DNA from: Syntrophobacter sp963666995
GTDB taxonomy: Bacteria > Desulfobacterota > Syntrophobacteria > Syntrophobacterales > Syntrophobacteraceae
Direction of reading: 5' to 3'
Length of the DNA: 64,000 nt
Assembly (NCBI GenBank): GCA_963666995.1
Contig: OY762941.1
Coordinates: 4,278,001 to 4,342,000 of the forward strand
The position numbers and the translations under genes were made by a program. Numbering within the stretch: position 1 is the stretch's first letter; each line of letters opens with the position of its first letter. Under the pieces are notes generated by a model. It made no database searches. It saw only the letters and a list, made by a program, of their open reading frames with translations, and had not been told where the DNA came from. This document shows, piece after piece, positions 25,760 through 35,779 of this stretch.

Positions 25760-26977
25760 CTATTTTTCGATGCTGTCCTTTTTCACGAGGAAGTAGAGTC
25801 TTCCCGGATGCTTCAATCGACCTGCGGTCCATTCGGCGGAATCTCCGGTTCCACAGAAGAGATCGACTCTTCCCGGTCCCTTGATGGCACCTCCCGAGTC
25901 CTGGTTCAGGACCCATCGGTGCAACTGCGTCCAGCCCGTTACATTCCCCTGTGCATCGAGAATGGGTTTCTGCGTTTCGAGAAAGGAGAGGGCGCCTCGG
26001 GGATGGAATTGCGGGTCCGTCGCTACCGACCTTCCGGAGGTGAGAGGCACATTGACGCTTCCCACGGGGCCTTCCTTCACCCAATGGAAGAATACGTAGC
26101 TTTCATTTTGTGCCAACACCTCATCGACCATTTCAGGATGAGCCTTCAGGTAGCCGCGGATAGCCTGCAAAGACATCCCGTCGGCTGACATCAGGCCCTT
26201 GTCGATCAGGAATTTCCCGACGCTGCGATAAGGGCGGCCATTGGACCCCGCATAACCCACGCGGCGCGATTCCGCGGGCAGCTTTATCAAGCCCGAACCC
26301 TGCACGTGGAGGAAAAACGCGTCCACGGGGTCCTTCAACCAGACCAATTGGCATCCGGCCGGGTCCAGTGTATTCGCTCCATCGATTTCGGCCCGGGTAT
26401 AATAGGGCACTACCTTCTTCTCACTCAGCCGGCCGATCAGCCGTTCGCCGGAAAACCGGCCGGGATCGAAGGAGCCCAGGTCGATGGTCACAAGATCGGG
26501 GGGGATTCCATAAAGCGGATAGCGAAAGGTCTCATCGCGTCGCATCCTTCCATCGAGAACAGGCTCGTAATAGCCGGTGACAAGGGAATGCGGGTCTCCC
26601 TGGGGGTGGATGCAATAGACATCGAAGGCTTCGGCAAGGGAGGACCGGTCCAGGCGGCCGGCCTCACCAAGCTTCATGAAGAGCTGAAGAGACGCTTTGA
26701 TTGCGTCTGCGCGGATCTTGAGTTCACCCAGGGGGTAGAGCCGGTCCCCGGGTATCCTGTCGAGGAAGGCCAGGCTTTGCCCGGCTGCCTGGAGCAGGGA
26801 CCTGGAATCCATATCGTCTTCGAAATCGGGAATTCCTTCAGCGGGAACCCGTTCGACAACGGATGTGCGCGAAGGTTTCTCTGGAGTCTCAGTGGGGACA
26901 CATCCACAAAGAAACACCGCGATGAGAATTCCCCAAAACAGACCAAAAGAAAAGGCCCGGCACGGTACGGATCGCAT
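25760..26977 (-). CDS. mltA: Membrane-bound lytic murein transglycosylase A
   Basis: A 405-aa lipoprotein that cleaves peptidoglycan glycan strands to 1,6-anhydromuropeptides. A signal peptide ends in the lipobox L-C-G-C with Cys26 as the lipidated residue. The MltA domain follows (VTGYYEPVLDGRM, YPLYGIPPDLV, then IQGSG-type FFLHVQGSGLI), and the C-terminal 3D domain carries the catalytic Asp segment DSGGAIKGPGRVDLFCGTG. The ATG at 26977 has AGGGG just before it and is preferred to the ATG 24 bp earlier. It starts 50 bp after the ahcY stop, so they may be cotranscribed. Confidence 0.93.
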   Translation of the reverse strand: MRSVPCRAFSFGLFWGILIAVFLCGCVPTETPEKPSRTSVVERVPAEGIPDFEDDMDSRSLLQAAGQSLAFLDRIPGDRLYPLGELKIRADAIKASLQLFMKLGEAGRLDRSSLAEAFDVYCIHPQGDPHSLVTGYYEPVLDGRMRRDETFRYPLYGIPPDLVTIDLGSFDPGRFSGERLIGRLSEKKVVPYYTRAEIDGANTLDPAGCQLVWLKDPVDAFFLHVQGSGLIKLPAESRRVGYAGSNGRPYRSVGKFLIDKGLMSADGMSLQAIRGYLKAHPEMVDEVLAQNESYVFFHWVKEGPVGSVNVPLTSGRSVATDPQFHPRGALSFLETQKPILDAQGNVTGWTQLHRWVLNQDSGGAIKGPGRVDLFCGTGDSAEWTAGRLKHPGRLYFLVKKDSIEK

Positions 26978-27027
26978 GTTGCCCCTGCGGCAAGCAGTCA
27001 TGGGCGACTTTTATCGCTCACGAAAGG

Positions 27028-28284
<1,257 letters not shown>

Positions 28285-28362
28285 GGAACCTCCTTCAGAT
28301 ATTCAATCAGAATGAATCTTTCACATCAGATGACAAAACAATTTCCCCGCGGTGGGAGAAAT

Positions 28363-28393
28363 CAAAAAGCGCTCAAGAATTCTTGCAGCGCTT
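28363..28393 (-). terminator. Rho-independent terminator after metK
   Basis: On the minus strand, AGCGCT and AGCGCT flank an inner CAAG/CTTG stem, and a run of five T follows the outer stem. It is placed 113 bp after the metK stop and before ahcY. Confidence 0.8.
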
Positions 28394-28505
28394 CTGATGG
28401 CCTGCCCGGGCCGCGGCCGGGCGCCCCTCTCGATTCCGCCATTCGGCGCAATCGCCGGGCATTCCGGTCAAACGGTCCCGGGCACGAAGGATCCGGGCAC
28501 TGCGG

Positions 28506-29675
28506 CTATAAGCCGGCCTTGTCCCTGATGGCCTCGATCATATCGGTCTTTTCCCACGTAAAATCGGGATCCATTCTCCCGAAGTGTCCGTAGCATGCCG
28601 TCTTCTTAAAAATGGGACGAAGCAGGCGCAAATGCTTTATCATATTTATGGGTTTGAAACTGAACAGTTCCCTGACAATGGAAGCGATGCGATCCGAGGG
28701 GATCTTCCCTGTGCCGAAGGTGTCGATCATGAGGGAAACCGGTTCGGCGACACCAATGCTGTAAGCCACCTGGACTTCCACCCGGTCGGCCACTCCCGAC
28801 GCTACGATGTTCTTTGCGACATAGCGTGCCATATAGGAAGCGGTGCGGTCAACCTTGGATGGGTCCTTCCCGGAAAAACAACCTCCGCCGTGGCTTCCCT
28901 GACCGCCGTATGTATCGGCAATGATTTTTCTTCCGGTAAGTCCGCAGTCGCCCATCGGTCCTCCCACGACAAACCGACCCGTGGAGTTGATATAGAATTT
29001 TGTTTTGTCGTCCATGAATTCGGCGGGGATGACCTTCTTGATGACTTCTTCGATGACTGACTCCCGGATCATCGAATAGGAGACATTCGGCGCATGCTGA
29101 GCGGCAACGACAACGGTATCCACTCGCGTTGGCCGATGATCGTGATATTCGACCGTGACCTGGCTCTTTCCGTCCGGCCTTAGAAAATCAAGTACCCCAT
29201 TTTTCCGGACTTCAGAGAGCTTGCGCGTGATCCGGTGGGCGTAGTAAATGGGCATCGGCATAAGGACCGGGGTTTCGTTGCACGCATATCCAAACATCAG
29301 ACCCTGATCGCCCGCCCCCTGTTCCTCGAAAAGCCCTTCGCCGGGGTTGACTCCAATGGCGATATCGGGGGACTGTTTGTCGATACTCGTGACCACCGCG
29401 CAAGTCGCCCAGTCGAACCCCATCGAAGAATCGTTGTAACCGATATCCCTGATGGTGTGCCGGACGATTTCAGGAATGTCCACATAGGTGGATGTCGTGA
29501 TTTCGCCGGCGACGAAAGCCAACCCCGTTGTCACGAGTGTTTCGCACGCCACTCTCCCGGTCTTGTCCTCCGCGAGTATGGAATCGAGAATTGAATCCGA
29601 AATTTGGTCGGCTACCTTGTCGGGATGACCCTCGGTGACCGATTCCGATGTGAAAAGAAATGAACTCATGGACAT
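28506..29675 (-). CDS. metK: S-adenosylmethionine synthetase
   Basis: MetK makes SAM from methionine and ATP. The 389-aa protein shows all landmarks: SVTEGHPDKVADQISD at the N-terminus, GAGDQGLMFGYA, and the phosphate-binding loop GGGCFSGKDPSKVDRTASY (Cys where Ala is usual). The ATG at 29675 has GGAGGAG 8 bases upstream; a second Met two codons later is possible. It is flanked by panD upstream and ahcY downstream, a SAM-cycle grouping. I found no SAM riboswitch signature in its leader, only a hairpin (ATCTCCC/GGGAGAT, 29763-29786). Confidence 0.97.
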   Translation of the reverse strand: MSMSSFLFTSESVTEGHPDKVADQISDSILDSILAEDKTGRVACETLVTTGLAFVAGEITTSTYVDIPEIVRHTIRDIGYNDSSMGFDWATCAVVTSIDKQSPDIAIGVNPGEGLFEEQGAGDQGLMFGYACNETPVLMPMPIYYAHRITRKLSEVRKNGVLDFLRPDGKSQVTVEYHDHRPTRVDTVVVAAQHAPNVSYSMIRESVIEEVIKKVIPAEFMDDKTKFYINSTGRFVVGGPMGDCGLTGRKIIADTYGGQGSHGGGCFSGKDPSKVDRTASYMARYVAKNIVASGVADRVEVQVAYSIGVAEPVSLMIDTFGTGKIPSDRIASIVRELFSFKPINMIKHLRLLRPIFKKTACYGHFGRMDPDFTWEKTDMIEAIRDKAGL

Positions 29676-29762
29676 TGTGCAATCTCCTCCTTTAGAAGAC
29701 GGATGGTACCGATTTCAAAACCCCGGAAGGGTCCCCTCGGGTAAACGACATCCCCAGCAACC

Positions 29763-29786
29763 ATCTCCCCCGGTCATGCGGGAGAT
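29763..29786 (-). terminator. Hairpin between panD and metK
   Basis: ATCTCCC and GGGAGAT form a 7-bp stem with a 10-base loop, 64 bp after the panD stop. There is no T-tract, so it could be a weak terminator or processing site in a panC-panD-metK transcript. Confidence 0.4.
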
Positions 29787-29849
29787 CGCCGTCACCTCTG
29801 ACATCAAATCCGCCGGAGCCCCGTAATCGCACAATGGCGGACCCGGCGG

Positions 29850-30206
29850 CTACCCGCTGATGCGACGCCTGTTATCTGAATCCACCAACACGACTTTCGG
29901 CTTGTTGGCGGCTATCTCGTCATCGTTATACCCGGCATACGTGGCAATGATGATGAGATCCCCCACCGCCGCCATTCTCGCTGCGGCCCCGTTCAAGCAA
30001 ATCTCCCCGCTGTCCGCGGGACCGGGAATAGCGTAAGTGTCGAATCTCGCCCCGTTAAAGATATTGTAAATTTTAATCTGCTCGAAAGGCAGAATATCCG
30101 CGGCCTCCATGAGGCTTTCGTCTATAGTGAGGCTTCCCTCGTACTGAAGATTGGCGTCCGTTACTCGAGCGCGGTGGATTTTGGACTTGAGCATCAGTCT
30201 CTGCAT
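29850..30206 (-). CDS. panD: Aspartate 1-decarboxylase
   Basis: PanD converts aspartate to beta-alanine for pantothenate. The 118-aa proenzyme carries the self-cleavage site Gly24-Ser25 in QYEGSLTID; Ser25 becomes the pyruvoyl cofactor. Also present are Lys9 (KSKIHRARVT), FNGARFDTYAIPG and NGAAARMAAVGD. AGGAG lies before the ATG. It follows panC by 44 bp on the same strand, so panC-panD form an operon supplying the two arms of the last pantothenate step. Confidence 0.97.
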   Translation of the reverse strand: MQRLMLKSKIHRARVTDANLQYEGSLTIDESLMEAADILPFEQIKIYNIFNGARFDTYAIPGPADSGEICLNGAAARMAAVGDLIIIATYAGYNDDEIAANKPKVVLVDSDNRRRISG

Positions 30207-30250
30207 GGTTCTTCTCCTGAAAGAGTGTGATCATCCGGCGAAATCCGGCA

Positions 30251-31102
30251 TTATTGGGCAGGATGCAAAACGCAATTGTCGAGCAGGCGGGTGGCCCCGA
30301 CAAAAACAGCCATCGCGAGCAGCGTCGGACCTTCCACCAGTTCAACATCCTGCAGGTTTGCGGGGTCGCACAGTTGCGCATAATCGATCGCGACATCGCC
30401 TCCCGGGTCCAATACCTCTTTCACTCTGTTCAGGATCTTTTCTCCCTGCCTCTCTCCTCCCCGCACGAGCGCCTGAGCATTTTTGACCGCCTGGTTCAGA
30501 CGCAGAGCGCGTTTGCGCTGTTCGGCCGTCAAGTATTTGTTGCGGCTGCTCATCGCCAGATCGTCCGGTTCACGAACGATGGGATGGCCGAGAATCTCGA
30601 TGTCCATATGGAGATCTCTGGCCATGTGCCGGATGGCAACCAGTTGCTGGAAATCCTTCTCGCCGAAAATGGCGATGTGCGGCTTCACAATGTTGAACAA
30701 CTTCGTTACGACCGTCGTGACACCGCGGAAATGCCCCGGCCTGCTTCGGCCGCAAAGCGGGATCGTTACCCTGGTCACTTCGACGTAGGTCTCGAACCCT
30801 TCGGGATACATCTCAGCTACCGGGGGCACAAACGCGACGTCCACTCCAACGTCGGTTGCCAGTCGAACGTCCCTTGACAGGTCCCTGGGGTAGCGGGCAA
30901 AGTCTTCTTCAGGGCCGAACTGGGTCGGGTTCACAAAAATACTGGTGACGACCACATCGGCTTTTGACCGGACTGCCTGCATCAGAGTCAGATGTCCTTC
31001 GTGCAGATACCCCATGGTGGGAACAAGAGCGATCTTCTTCCCTTCCTGCCGCCACAGATCGGCTTGCCGCTGCATCTCGGATACTTTTTCGATGATGCGC
31101 AT
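30251..31102 (-). CDS. panC: Pantothenate synthetase
   Basis: PanC joins pantoate and beta-alanine with ATP. The 283-aa protein has the HIGH-type nucleotide motif in LVPTMGYLHEGHLTLM, then SIFVNPTQFGPEEDFARYPR, FGEKDFQQL and the KMSKS-like MSSRNKYL. GAGGAG precedes the ATG at 31102. A terminator-like hairpin sits only 34 bp upstream of the start on the same strand, which hints at attenuation or at the end of an unseen short transcript. panD follows. Confidence 0.96.
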   Translation of the reverse strand: MRIIEKVSEMQRQADLWRQEGKKIALVPTMGYLHEGHLTLMQAVRSKADVVVTSIFVNPTQFGPEEDFARYPRDLSRDVRLATDVGVDVAFVPPVAEMYPEGFETYVEVTRVTIPLCGRSRPGHFRGVTTVVTKLFNIVKPHIAIFGEKDFQQLVAIRHMARDLHMDIEILGHPIVREPDDLAMSSRNKYLTAEQRKRALRLNQAVKNAQALVRGGERQGEKILNRVKEVLDPGGDVAIDYAQLCDPANLQDVELVEGPTLLAMAVFVGATRLLDNCVLHPAQ

Positions 31103-31135
31103 GACCTCTCCTCATTTTCTATAAGCTTCTCAACA

Positions 31136-31168
31136 CAAAAAGCCTTCGAGACCATCGTCAGGAAGGCT
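31136..31168 (-). terminator. Terminator-like hairpin upstream of panC
   Basis: On the minus strand AGCCTTC pairs with GAAGGCT across a 14-base loop and is followed directly by TTTTT. It lies 34-66 bp before the panC ATG, so it would stop transcripts before the gene unless it is regulated. Confidence 0.6.
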
Positions 31169-31420
31169 CTTCCCAAAAACAAGACGAGATTTGTTGATGG
31201 AAAAAACCAGTGGGCCCTCCCTCCGGTTGTCCGTCCCATTCCTGCTGCAGGAATTCGGGCAGACTCATCCCGTCAGACTGGCCTGTTCAGTAGCAGGGAG
31301 AAACGGGAATGTCAAGGAGTATGTCCGAAGGGAGGTGCTCGAATACCCTGGAGTGGCTGTCCGAGCCCGGCTGACCGGGAAAGGTCCTTGAGAAGACGGG
31401 CCGGCTGCCCCCCACTCGAG

Positions 31421-31448
31421 TTGACGCGGCACCGGGCCTTCTTAGAGT
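31421..31448 (+). promoter_or_regulatory. Weak sigma-70-like promoter before acetoacetyl-CoA synthetase gene
   Basis: TTGACG and TAGAGT are 16 bp apart, about 100 bp before the ATG at 31550. The match is partial, so this is only a candidate. Confidence 0.25.
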
Positions 31449-31549
31449 AATACGAGAGCGTTGGCACAGCTCCGGCGACCCTTTCTCCTGAACCATGCTC
31501 CGGGTTCTCCGGGGCGGGGGCGCCTGACTGCTGAATCGCGGAGGAGTGG

Positions 31550-33502
31550 ATGGGAAGGATGCTTTGGAAGCCGTCGCTTGAGCGCATACAGGCCGGCAAC
31601 ATGTATCGATTCATGCTTTATGTCAACCGGAAGTACGGCAGGGAATTCCTGGCTTACGAGGATCTCTATGCCTGGTCGATATCAAATATCCGAGATTTTT
31701 GGGCTTCCATGTGGGAGTTCGGCGAGGTTATCCACAGTGCCCCTTTTTCCGAGGTCGTGGATGATCCCATGAAGATGCCGGGCGCAAGGTGGTTTGCCGG
31801 TGCAAGGCTGAATTTTGCGGAAAACCTTTTGCGATATCGGGATAACAGGATCGCCCTCAGCTTCAAAGGGGAGGGTGGGGAAACCGGGAACATCACCTAT
31901 CGGGAACTGTGGAAACGGGTGGGGCGGCTCGCCGGATCGCTCCGGCAGATCGGAATTGTACCTGGAGACAGAATTGCCGCCTACATGCCGAACATGATCG
32001 AGACGGTGATTGCCATGCTTGCCGCCACAAGCCTCGGAGCGATCTGGTCTTCAGTCTCGCCGGATTTCGGGATGAGAGGCGTTACGGATCGATTCGGGCA
32101 GATCCGACCCCGCGTGCTCTTCACCGCGGACGGCTACCGATACAACGGCAGGAAGATCGATTCCCTGAAGAACGTTTCGGAAGTGGTGAAGCGGATTGCA
32201 AGTATCGAAACGGTTGTGGTTGTTCCCTATGTGGATTCGGCTCCCGGGGCGGATGGGGTCCCGAACGGCGTGCTTTTTGATGAATTCCTTTCAGACGAGG
32301 ACGATCCGGGGATCGAGTTCGAGCAGCTTCCGGCGGACCACCCCGTGTACATCATGTATTCATCGGGAACAACGGGGGTTCCCAAGTGCATCGTTCACGG
32401 CGCTGCGGGCACGCTGATTCAGCATATCAAGGAACTCAAACTGCACACGGACATTGGGAGGGATGACACCTTCTTCTATTACACTACCTGCGGATGGATG
32501 ATGTGGAACTGGATGGTGAGTTCACTGGCCCTGGGAGCCCGGGTCCTTCTCTATGACGGATCGCCGATGTATCCTGGTCCCGAGGTTCTCTGGGAGCTGG
32601 CCCGGAGCGAAGGGGTGACGATTTTCGGAACGAGCGCAAAGTATCTTGCGGCAGTCGAGAAATCGGGGCTGAAACCTGCGGAAAGCCACCATCCGTCGGA
32701 TCTGCGCACCATTTTGTCCACCGGTTCTCCGCTTTCCGTCGAGAGTTTTGAATTTGTTTACCGCGACGTCAAGAATGATGTGTTGCTTTCTTCCATCTCC
32801 GGAGGGACCGATATCGTTTCCTGTTTTGCTCTCGGCAATCCCATGGGGCCGGTGTACGCGGGAGAACTTCAGTGCCGCGGCCTGGGGATGAAAGTCGAAG
32901 CCTACAACGAGCGGGGCAAGTCCGTGATCGATGAAAAAGGCGAACTCGTTTGTACGGCGGCGGCGCCGTCCATGCCCATATACTTCCGGGATGATCCGGA
33001 CGGCCAAAAATACAGGCGCGCCTACTTCGATCTCTTTCCCGGCGTGTGGAGCCACGGTGACTACGTCGAAATCAAGAAAGACGGAGGGGTGATCATCTAC
33101 GGCCGGTCGGACGCGACCCTCAATCCCGGCGGAGTACGGATCGGGACCGCCGAAATTTACAGACCCATTGCAACCATTCCGGAAATCCTCGACAGTGTGG
33201 TCGTGGGACAGGACTGGGACAACGACGTCAGGATCGTCCTTTTCGTAAAATTGCGCGATGGGCTCGAATTGAATGACGAACTGAGGGACAGGATCGGGAA
33301 GACCATCCGGGACGGCGCCACCCCGCGGCATGTCCCGGCGAGGATCGTCGCGGTCCCCGATATCCCCTATACGCTGAGCGGGAAAAAAGTTGAAATCGCG
33401 GTGCGAAGAGTCATTCACGGCCAGGAAGTGACCAACCGGGATGCCCTTGCGAATCCCGAGAGCCTCGAATATTTCAGAAATTTGCCCGAATTGGCCGGCT
33501 GA
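31550..33502 (+). CDS. Acetoacetate-CoA ligase
   Basis: A 650-aa acyl-CoA synthetase of the ANL superfamily, best matching acetoacetyl-CoA synthetase (AacS): it activates acetoacetate with ATP and CoA. The N-terminal part shows ARWFAGARLNFAENLL and AIWSSVSPDFG, both typical of AacS. The AMP-binding loop is YSSGTTGVPK, GTSAKYL and STGSPLS follow, and the C-terminal catalytic Lys lies in YTLSGKKVEIAVRR. GGAGG sits before the ATG. It is monocistronic and divergent from panC. In a syntroph it may salvage acetoacetate or butyrate-side intermediates; the precise substrate is inferred. Confidence 0.92.
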   Translation: MGRMLWKPSLERIQAGNMYRFMLYVNRKYGREFLAYEDLYAWSISNIRDFWASMWEFGEVIHSAPFSEVVDDPMKMPGARWFAGARLNFAENLLRYRDNRIALSFKGEGGETGNITYRELWKRVGRLAGSLRQIGIVPGDRIAAYMPNMIETVIAMLAATSLGAIWSSVSPDFGMRGVTDRFGQIRPRVLFTADGYRYNGRKIDSLKNVSEVVKRIASIETVVVVPYVDSAPGADGVPNGVLFDEFLSDEDDPGIEFEQLPADHPVYIMYSSGTTGVPKCIVHGAAGTLIQHIKELKLHTDIGRDDTFFYYTTCGWMMWNWMVSSLALGARVLLYDGSPMYPGPEVLWELARSEGVTIFGTSAKYLAAVEKSGLKPAESHHPSDLRTILSTGSPLSVESFEFVYRDVKNDVLLSSISGGTDIVSCFALGNPMGPVYAGELQCRGLGMKVEAYNERGKSVIDEKGELVCTAAAPSMPIYFRDDPDGQKYRRAYFDLFPGVWSHGDYVEIKKDGGVIIYGRSDATLNPGGVRIGTAEIYRPIATIPEILDSVVVGQDWDNDVRIVLFVKLRDGLELNDELRDRIGKTIRDGATPRHVPARIVAVPDIPYTLSGKKVEIAVRRVIHGQEVTNRDALANPESLEYFRNLPELAG

Positions 33503-33716
33503 TACGGAGTCGCGTTCAAGGCGATAGCCTTAACAACTCAAAAAGGGCGGGGGAATGATTCCGGGGCTGTTGCCAAAAGTAAAATCCGAGACCGGGTAAA
33601 ATCACGATTCGTCATTCCGGCAAACACTCATGGCCTTTCGGCCACAACGAACAATAAAAAAATTTCTGCCTAAATCGAGACAGGGTATACGTTAGACGGC
33701 AATTCCTTTTTTCATA

Positions 33717-33743
33717 TAAAGCCCGGTCGAATCACCGGGGCTT
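33717..33743 (-). terminator. Terminator overlapping heptosyltransferase stop
   Basis: On the minus strand AAGCCCCGGT pairs with ACCGGGCTT (one bulge) and overlaps the TGA stop of the last LPS gene; TTATAT follows. It ends the long minus-strand run of aryl-CoA ligase, transporter and LPS core genes. Confidence 0.6.
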
Positions 33744-34832
33744 ATAGCCGAGTTCCAGGAGTTTTGCCTCCAGGGTGCGGGTGACGGAATCGATTCCGAT
33801 CATGTCCATGCACCTGCTCCTGGGGCTGCCTTCGCAGACCAGCCGGTCACAGGGCTGGCAGGGAAGACCCATACTGATGACGACATGGCCGTCTCCCCAC
33901 GGTTTCCAGACGTGATCGAGGGATGGGCCGAACAGGGCCACCACGGGGGTTCCGACTGCCGCGGCCATGTGCATGGGCGCCGTATCCACTCCGAAGAACA
34001 GCACGGCACGGTGAACCAGTGCGGCCAGTTGCTTCAGATTCAACTTCCCGGCGAGGTCGATGACCGGTGAATGCACCTCGGCCAGCATCTTCCGAACGAA
34101 TTCCATCTCAACGGGCACGATGCTCCCCGTGACGATCCCGGGGATCCGGAACCGTTCCCACAGAAAATCGATCACTGCAGCGTTTCTTTCGGGGAGCCAG
34201 CATTTGAAAAACCAGTACGAAGTCGGGTGGACTACAACAAATGGATCACCGGGCTCTATCCCTGAATTCCGGAGGACGCCGGAAACAGTGTCGTCGGTTT
34301 CGTGCGACCAGTGGAGCCGCATTTTATCGTTTTTCACCGGGATCCCCAGACGGCGCAAGGGTTCCAGGTGGTAGGTGACCGCATGCTCAAACTTGTCCCG
34401 GTTGTCCATCAGATCGGTGAACAGGAGTTCCCTTCCGATCAGCTTTTTCGTCTTCATGCGGTAACCGAGGCGACGGGGGCTTCCGGTCAGAAAAGACACG
34501 ATGGCGCCGCGGTCTCCGTCGCTCAGGTCGATGACAAGGTCGAATTTTTCCCTGCGAAGAGCGAAAATGTAGCGAAGCTGCCGCCAGATGCCGGTGTTCC
34601 TGTCGATAGGCAATATGGTGTCGATGTCCGGGTTATCCGAAAGCATCGGGACCGTGTTTTCCAGAACGGTCGCGCAGATTCTTGCGGACGGGAAGCGGAT
34701 GCGCAGATTCCGGAAAAGGGGGGTGGTCAGCAGCACGTCGCCGATGCGTTTGAATTTGACCACAAGAATACTATGGATATTTTCCAAGTTCATCGTAACA
34801 GGCGACATCCTCCCGGATGACCGGCGAATCAT
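33732..34832 (-). CDS. LPS heptosyltransferase III-like glycosyltransferase (GT9)
   Basis: A 366-aa GT-B glycosyltransferase of family 9. N-terminal ILVVKFKRIGDVLLTTPLFRNLR and C-terminal FFGVDTAPMHMAAAVGTPVVALFGPS are the two diagnostic segments, the latter forming the nucleotide-heptose site. The overall pattern with DLVIDLSDGDRG and CMDMIGID fits the RfaQ/heptosyltransferase III-type group, which adds a side heptose to the LPS inner core at the cytosolic membrane face. The start overlaps the upstream stop as ATGA (34829-34832), so the longest frame is favoured despite internal Met codons. Confidence 0.85.
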   Translation of the reverse strand: MIRRSSGRMSPVTMNLENIHSILVVKFKRIGDVLLTTPLFRNLRIRFPSARICATVLENTVPMLSDNPDIDTILPIDRNTGIWRQLRYIFALRREKFDLVIDLSDGDRGAIVSFLTGSPRRLGYRMKTKKLIGRELLFTDLMDNRDKFEHAVTYHLEPLRRLGIPVKNDKMRLHWSHETDDTVSGVLRNSGIEPGDPFVVVHPTSYWFFKCWLPERNAAVIDFLWERFRIPGIVTGSIVPVEMEFVRKMLAEVHSPVIDLAGKLNLKQLAALVHRAVLFFGVDTAPMHMAAAVGTPVVALFGPSLDHVWKPWGDGHVVISMGLPCQPCDRLVCEGSPRSRCMDMIGIDSVTRTLEAKLLELGYKPR

Positions 34833-35662
34833 TGCCGTCCGCGTGACGAACGGGCCTCAGCCGCATCTTGAAATTCCCTGTCCGGAACGCGCTGCTCGAT
34901 GCCCCTTTTGCCCGTGCGCTTCAGCTCGACAAGCTTGGCATACTTCAGGAATGAGCCTCCGGACTTGGTGAGGGCTATCAGCAGGCCGTCAAATCCCGCC
35001 AGAAAGCCAAGTCCCAGTACGTACGATTTGAAGAACATGAAAAGAGCGTGAGCGACGGCGGCATACGGGTTTGTCCTCGCGCCCGACGCATAGAGTTCGT
35101 TGGCCCGCAGGGTAGAGTAATCGTTCATCCTCGCCACGAGGTCCGCGTAACCCGTGAAGGAATAATGCTCAAGGGATGCATCAAGATGCATCAGCTTCCC
35201 CTGAGTGATCCACCTGCCGTGAGTAATTGCGCGGTATTCCCCTCTGCTCCTTCTGAAAAGCCGCACAACCCTGTCGGGCCACCAGCCGCCGCGCCCGATC
35301 CATCTTCCGTGAAAGATGCTCTTCCGAGTGAAACTGTACGCATCAGCGCTCTCAGGGTTGGCAACAATCGCGATCGCCTGCGCTTGTGCTTCCGGGGTAA
35401 GCCGTTCATCGGCATCGAGGACGAGCACCCAGTCGTTCAGGCACTTCGAGACTGCGCTCTGCTTCTGAGGGCCGTCCCCCTTCCAGTCTTCGACATAGAC
35501 CCTGCAGCCGAACTCCCGAGCCATTTCGACCGTCCCGTCCGTGCTCCCGGAATCCACGACCACGATGTCTTTGACGAAAGCGACACTCCTCAGGCAATCG
35601 GGAAGCCTCTTCATCTCGTTCTTGGTAATGATCGCTACCGACAGGGAAATATCCTGTGACAC
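34829..35662 (-). CDS. Family 2 glycosyltransferase, LPS core type
   Basis: A 277-aa GT2 enzyme resembling WaaE/KdtX-type glucosyltransferases. It begins SVAIITKNE, with DIVVVDSGSTDGT, the metal-binding VLDADERL, and GGWWPDRVVRLFRRSRG followed by HYSFTGYADLVARMNDYST, the acceptor part typical of this group. A C-terminal hydrophobic stretch (ALFMFFKSYVLGLGFLAGFDGLLIAL) may anchor it to the membrane. I chose GTG at 35662 because CGAGGTG lies 7 bases upstream; a TTG at 35761 would add 33 unrelated residues. It is translationally coupled to the next gene. Confidence 0.85.
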   Translation of the reverse strand: MSQDISLSVAIITKNEMKRLPDCLRSVAFVKDIVVVDSGSTDGTVEMAREFGCRVYVEDWKGDGPQKQSAVSKCLNDWVLVLDADERLTPEAQAQAIAIVANPESADAYSFTRKSIFHGRWIGRGGWWPDRVVRLFRRSRGEYRAITHGRWITQGKLMHLDASLEHYSFTGYADLVARMNDYSTLRANELYASGARTNPYAAVAHALFMFFKSYVLGLGFLAGFDGLLIALTKSGGSFLKYAKLVELKRTGKRGIEQRVPDREFQDAAEARSSRGRQ

Positions 35663-35779
35663 GGGCTTACACCTCGATCCGCTTTCATCAACGATTGCCC
35701 GGATGTCCTTTGTTGCCGTTCGGATCGCCCGGAGTTGAGACGGAGCCGCCTGTTCTCTCAAACCGGTGTGACCCGGGGC

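Larger units (their letters stand above)
31103..31549. other. Divergent panC-acs intergenic region
   Basis: A 447-bp gap without a supported gene. It contains the hairpin before panC (31136-31168) and weak promoter-like elements for the downstream CoA-ligase gene: TTGACG/TAGAGT (31421-31448) and TGGCAC (31462-31467) with correctly spaced GG-N10-GC but a poor -12 box. Confidence 0.45.

Noticed and set aside
28285..28505. SAH riboswitch upstream of ahcY
   Set aside because: The conserved GAGGAGCG-type core is absent; the visible GC hairpin is explained by the metK terminator.
29676..29849. SAM riboswitch upstream of metK
   Set aside because: No SAM-I, SAM-II or SAM-IV conserved segments were seen; only a simple hairpin is present.
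31462..31476. Sigma-54 promoter for the acetoacetate-CoA ligase gene
   Set aside because: TGGCAC is perfect and the spacing fits, but the -12 box reads CGGC instead of TTGC.
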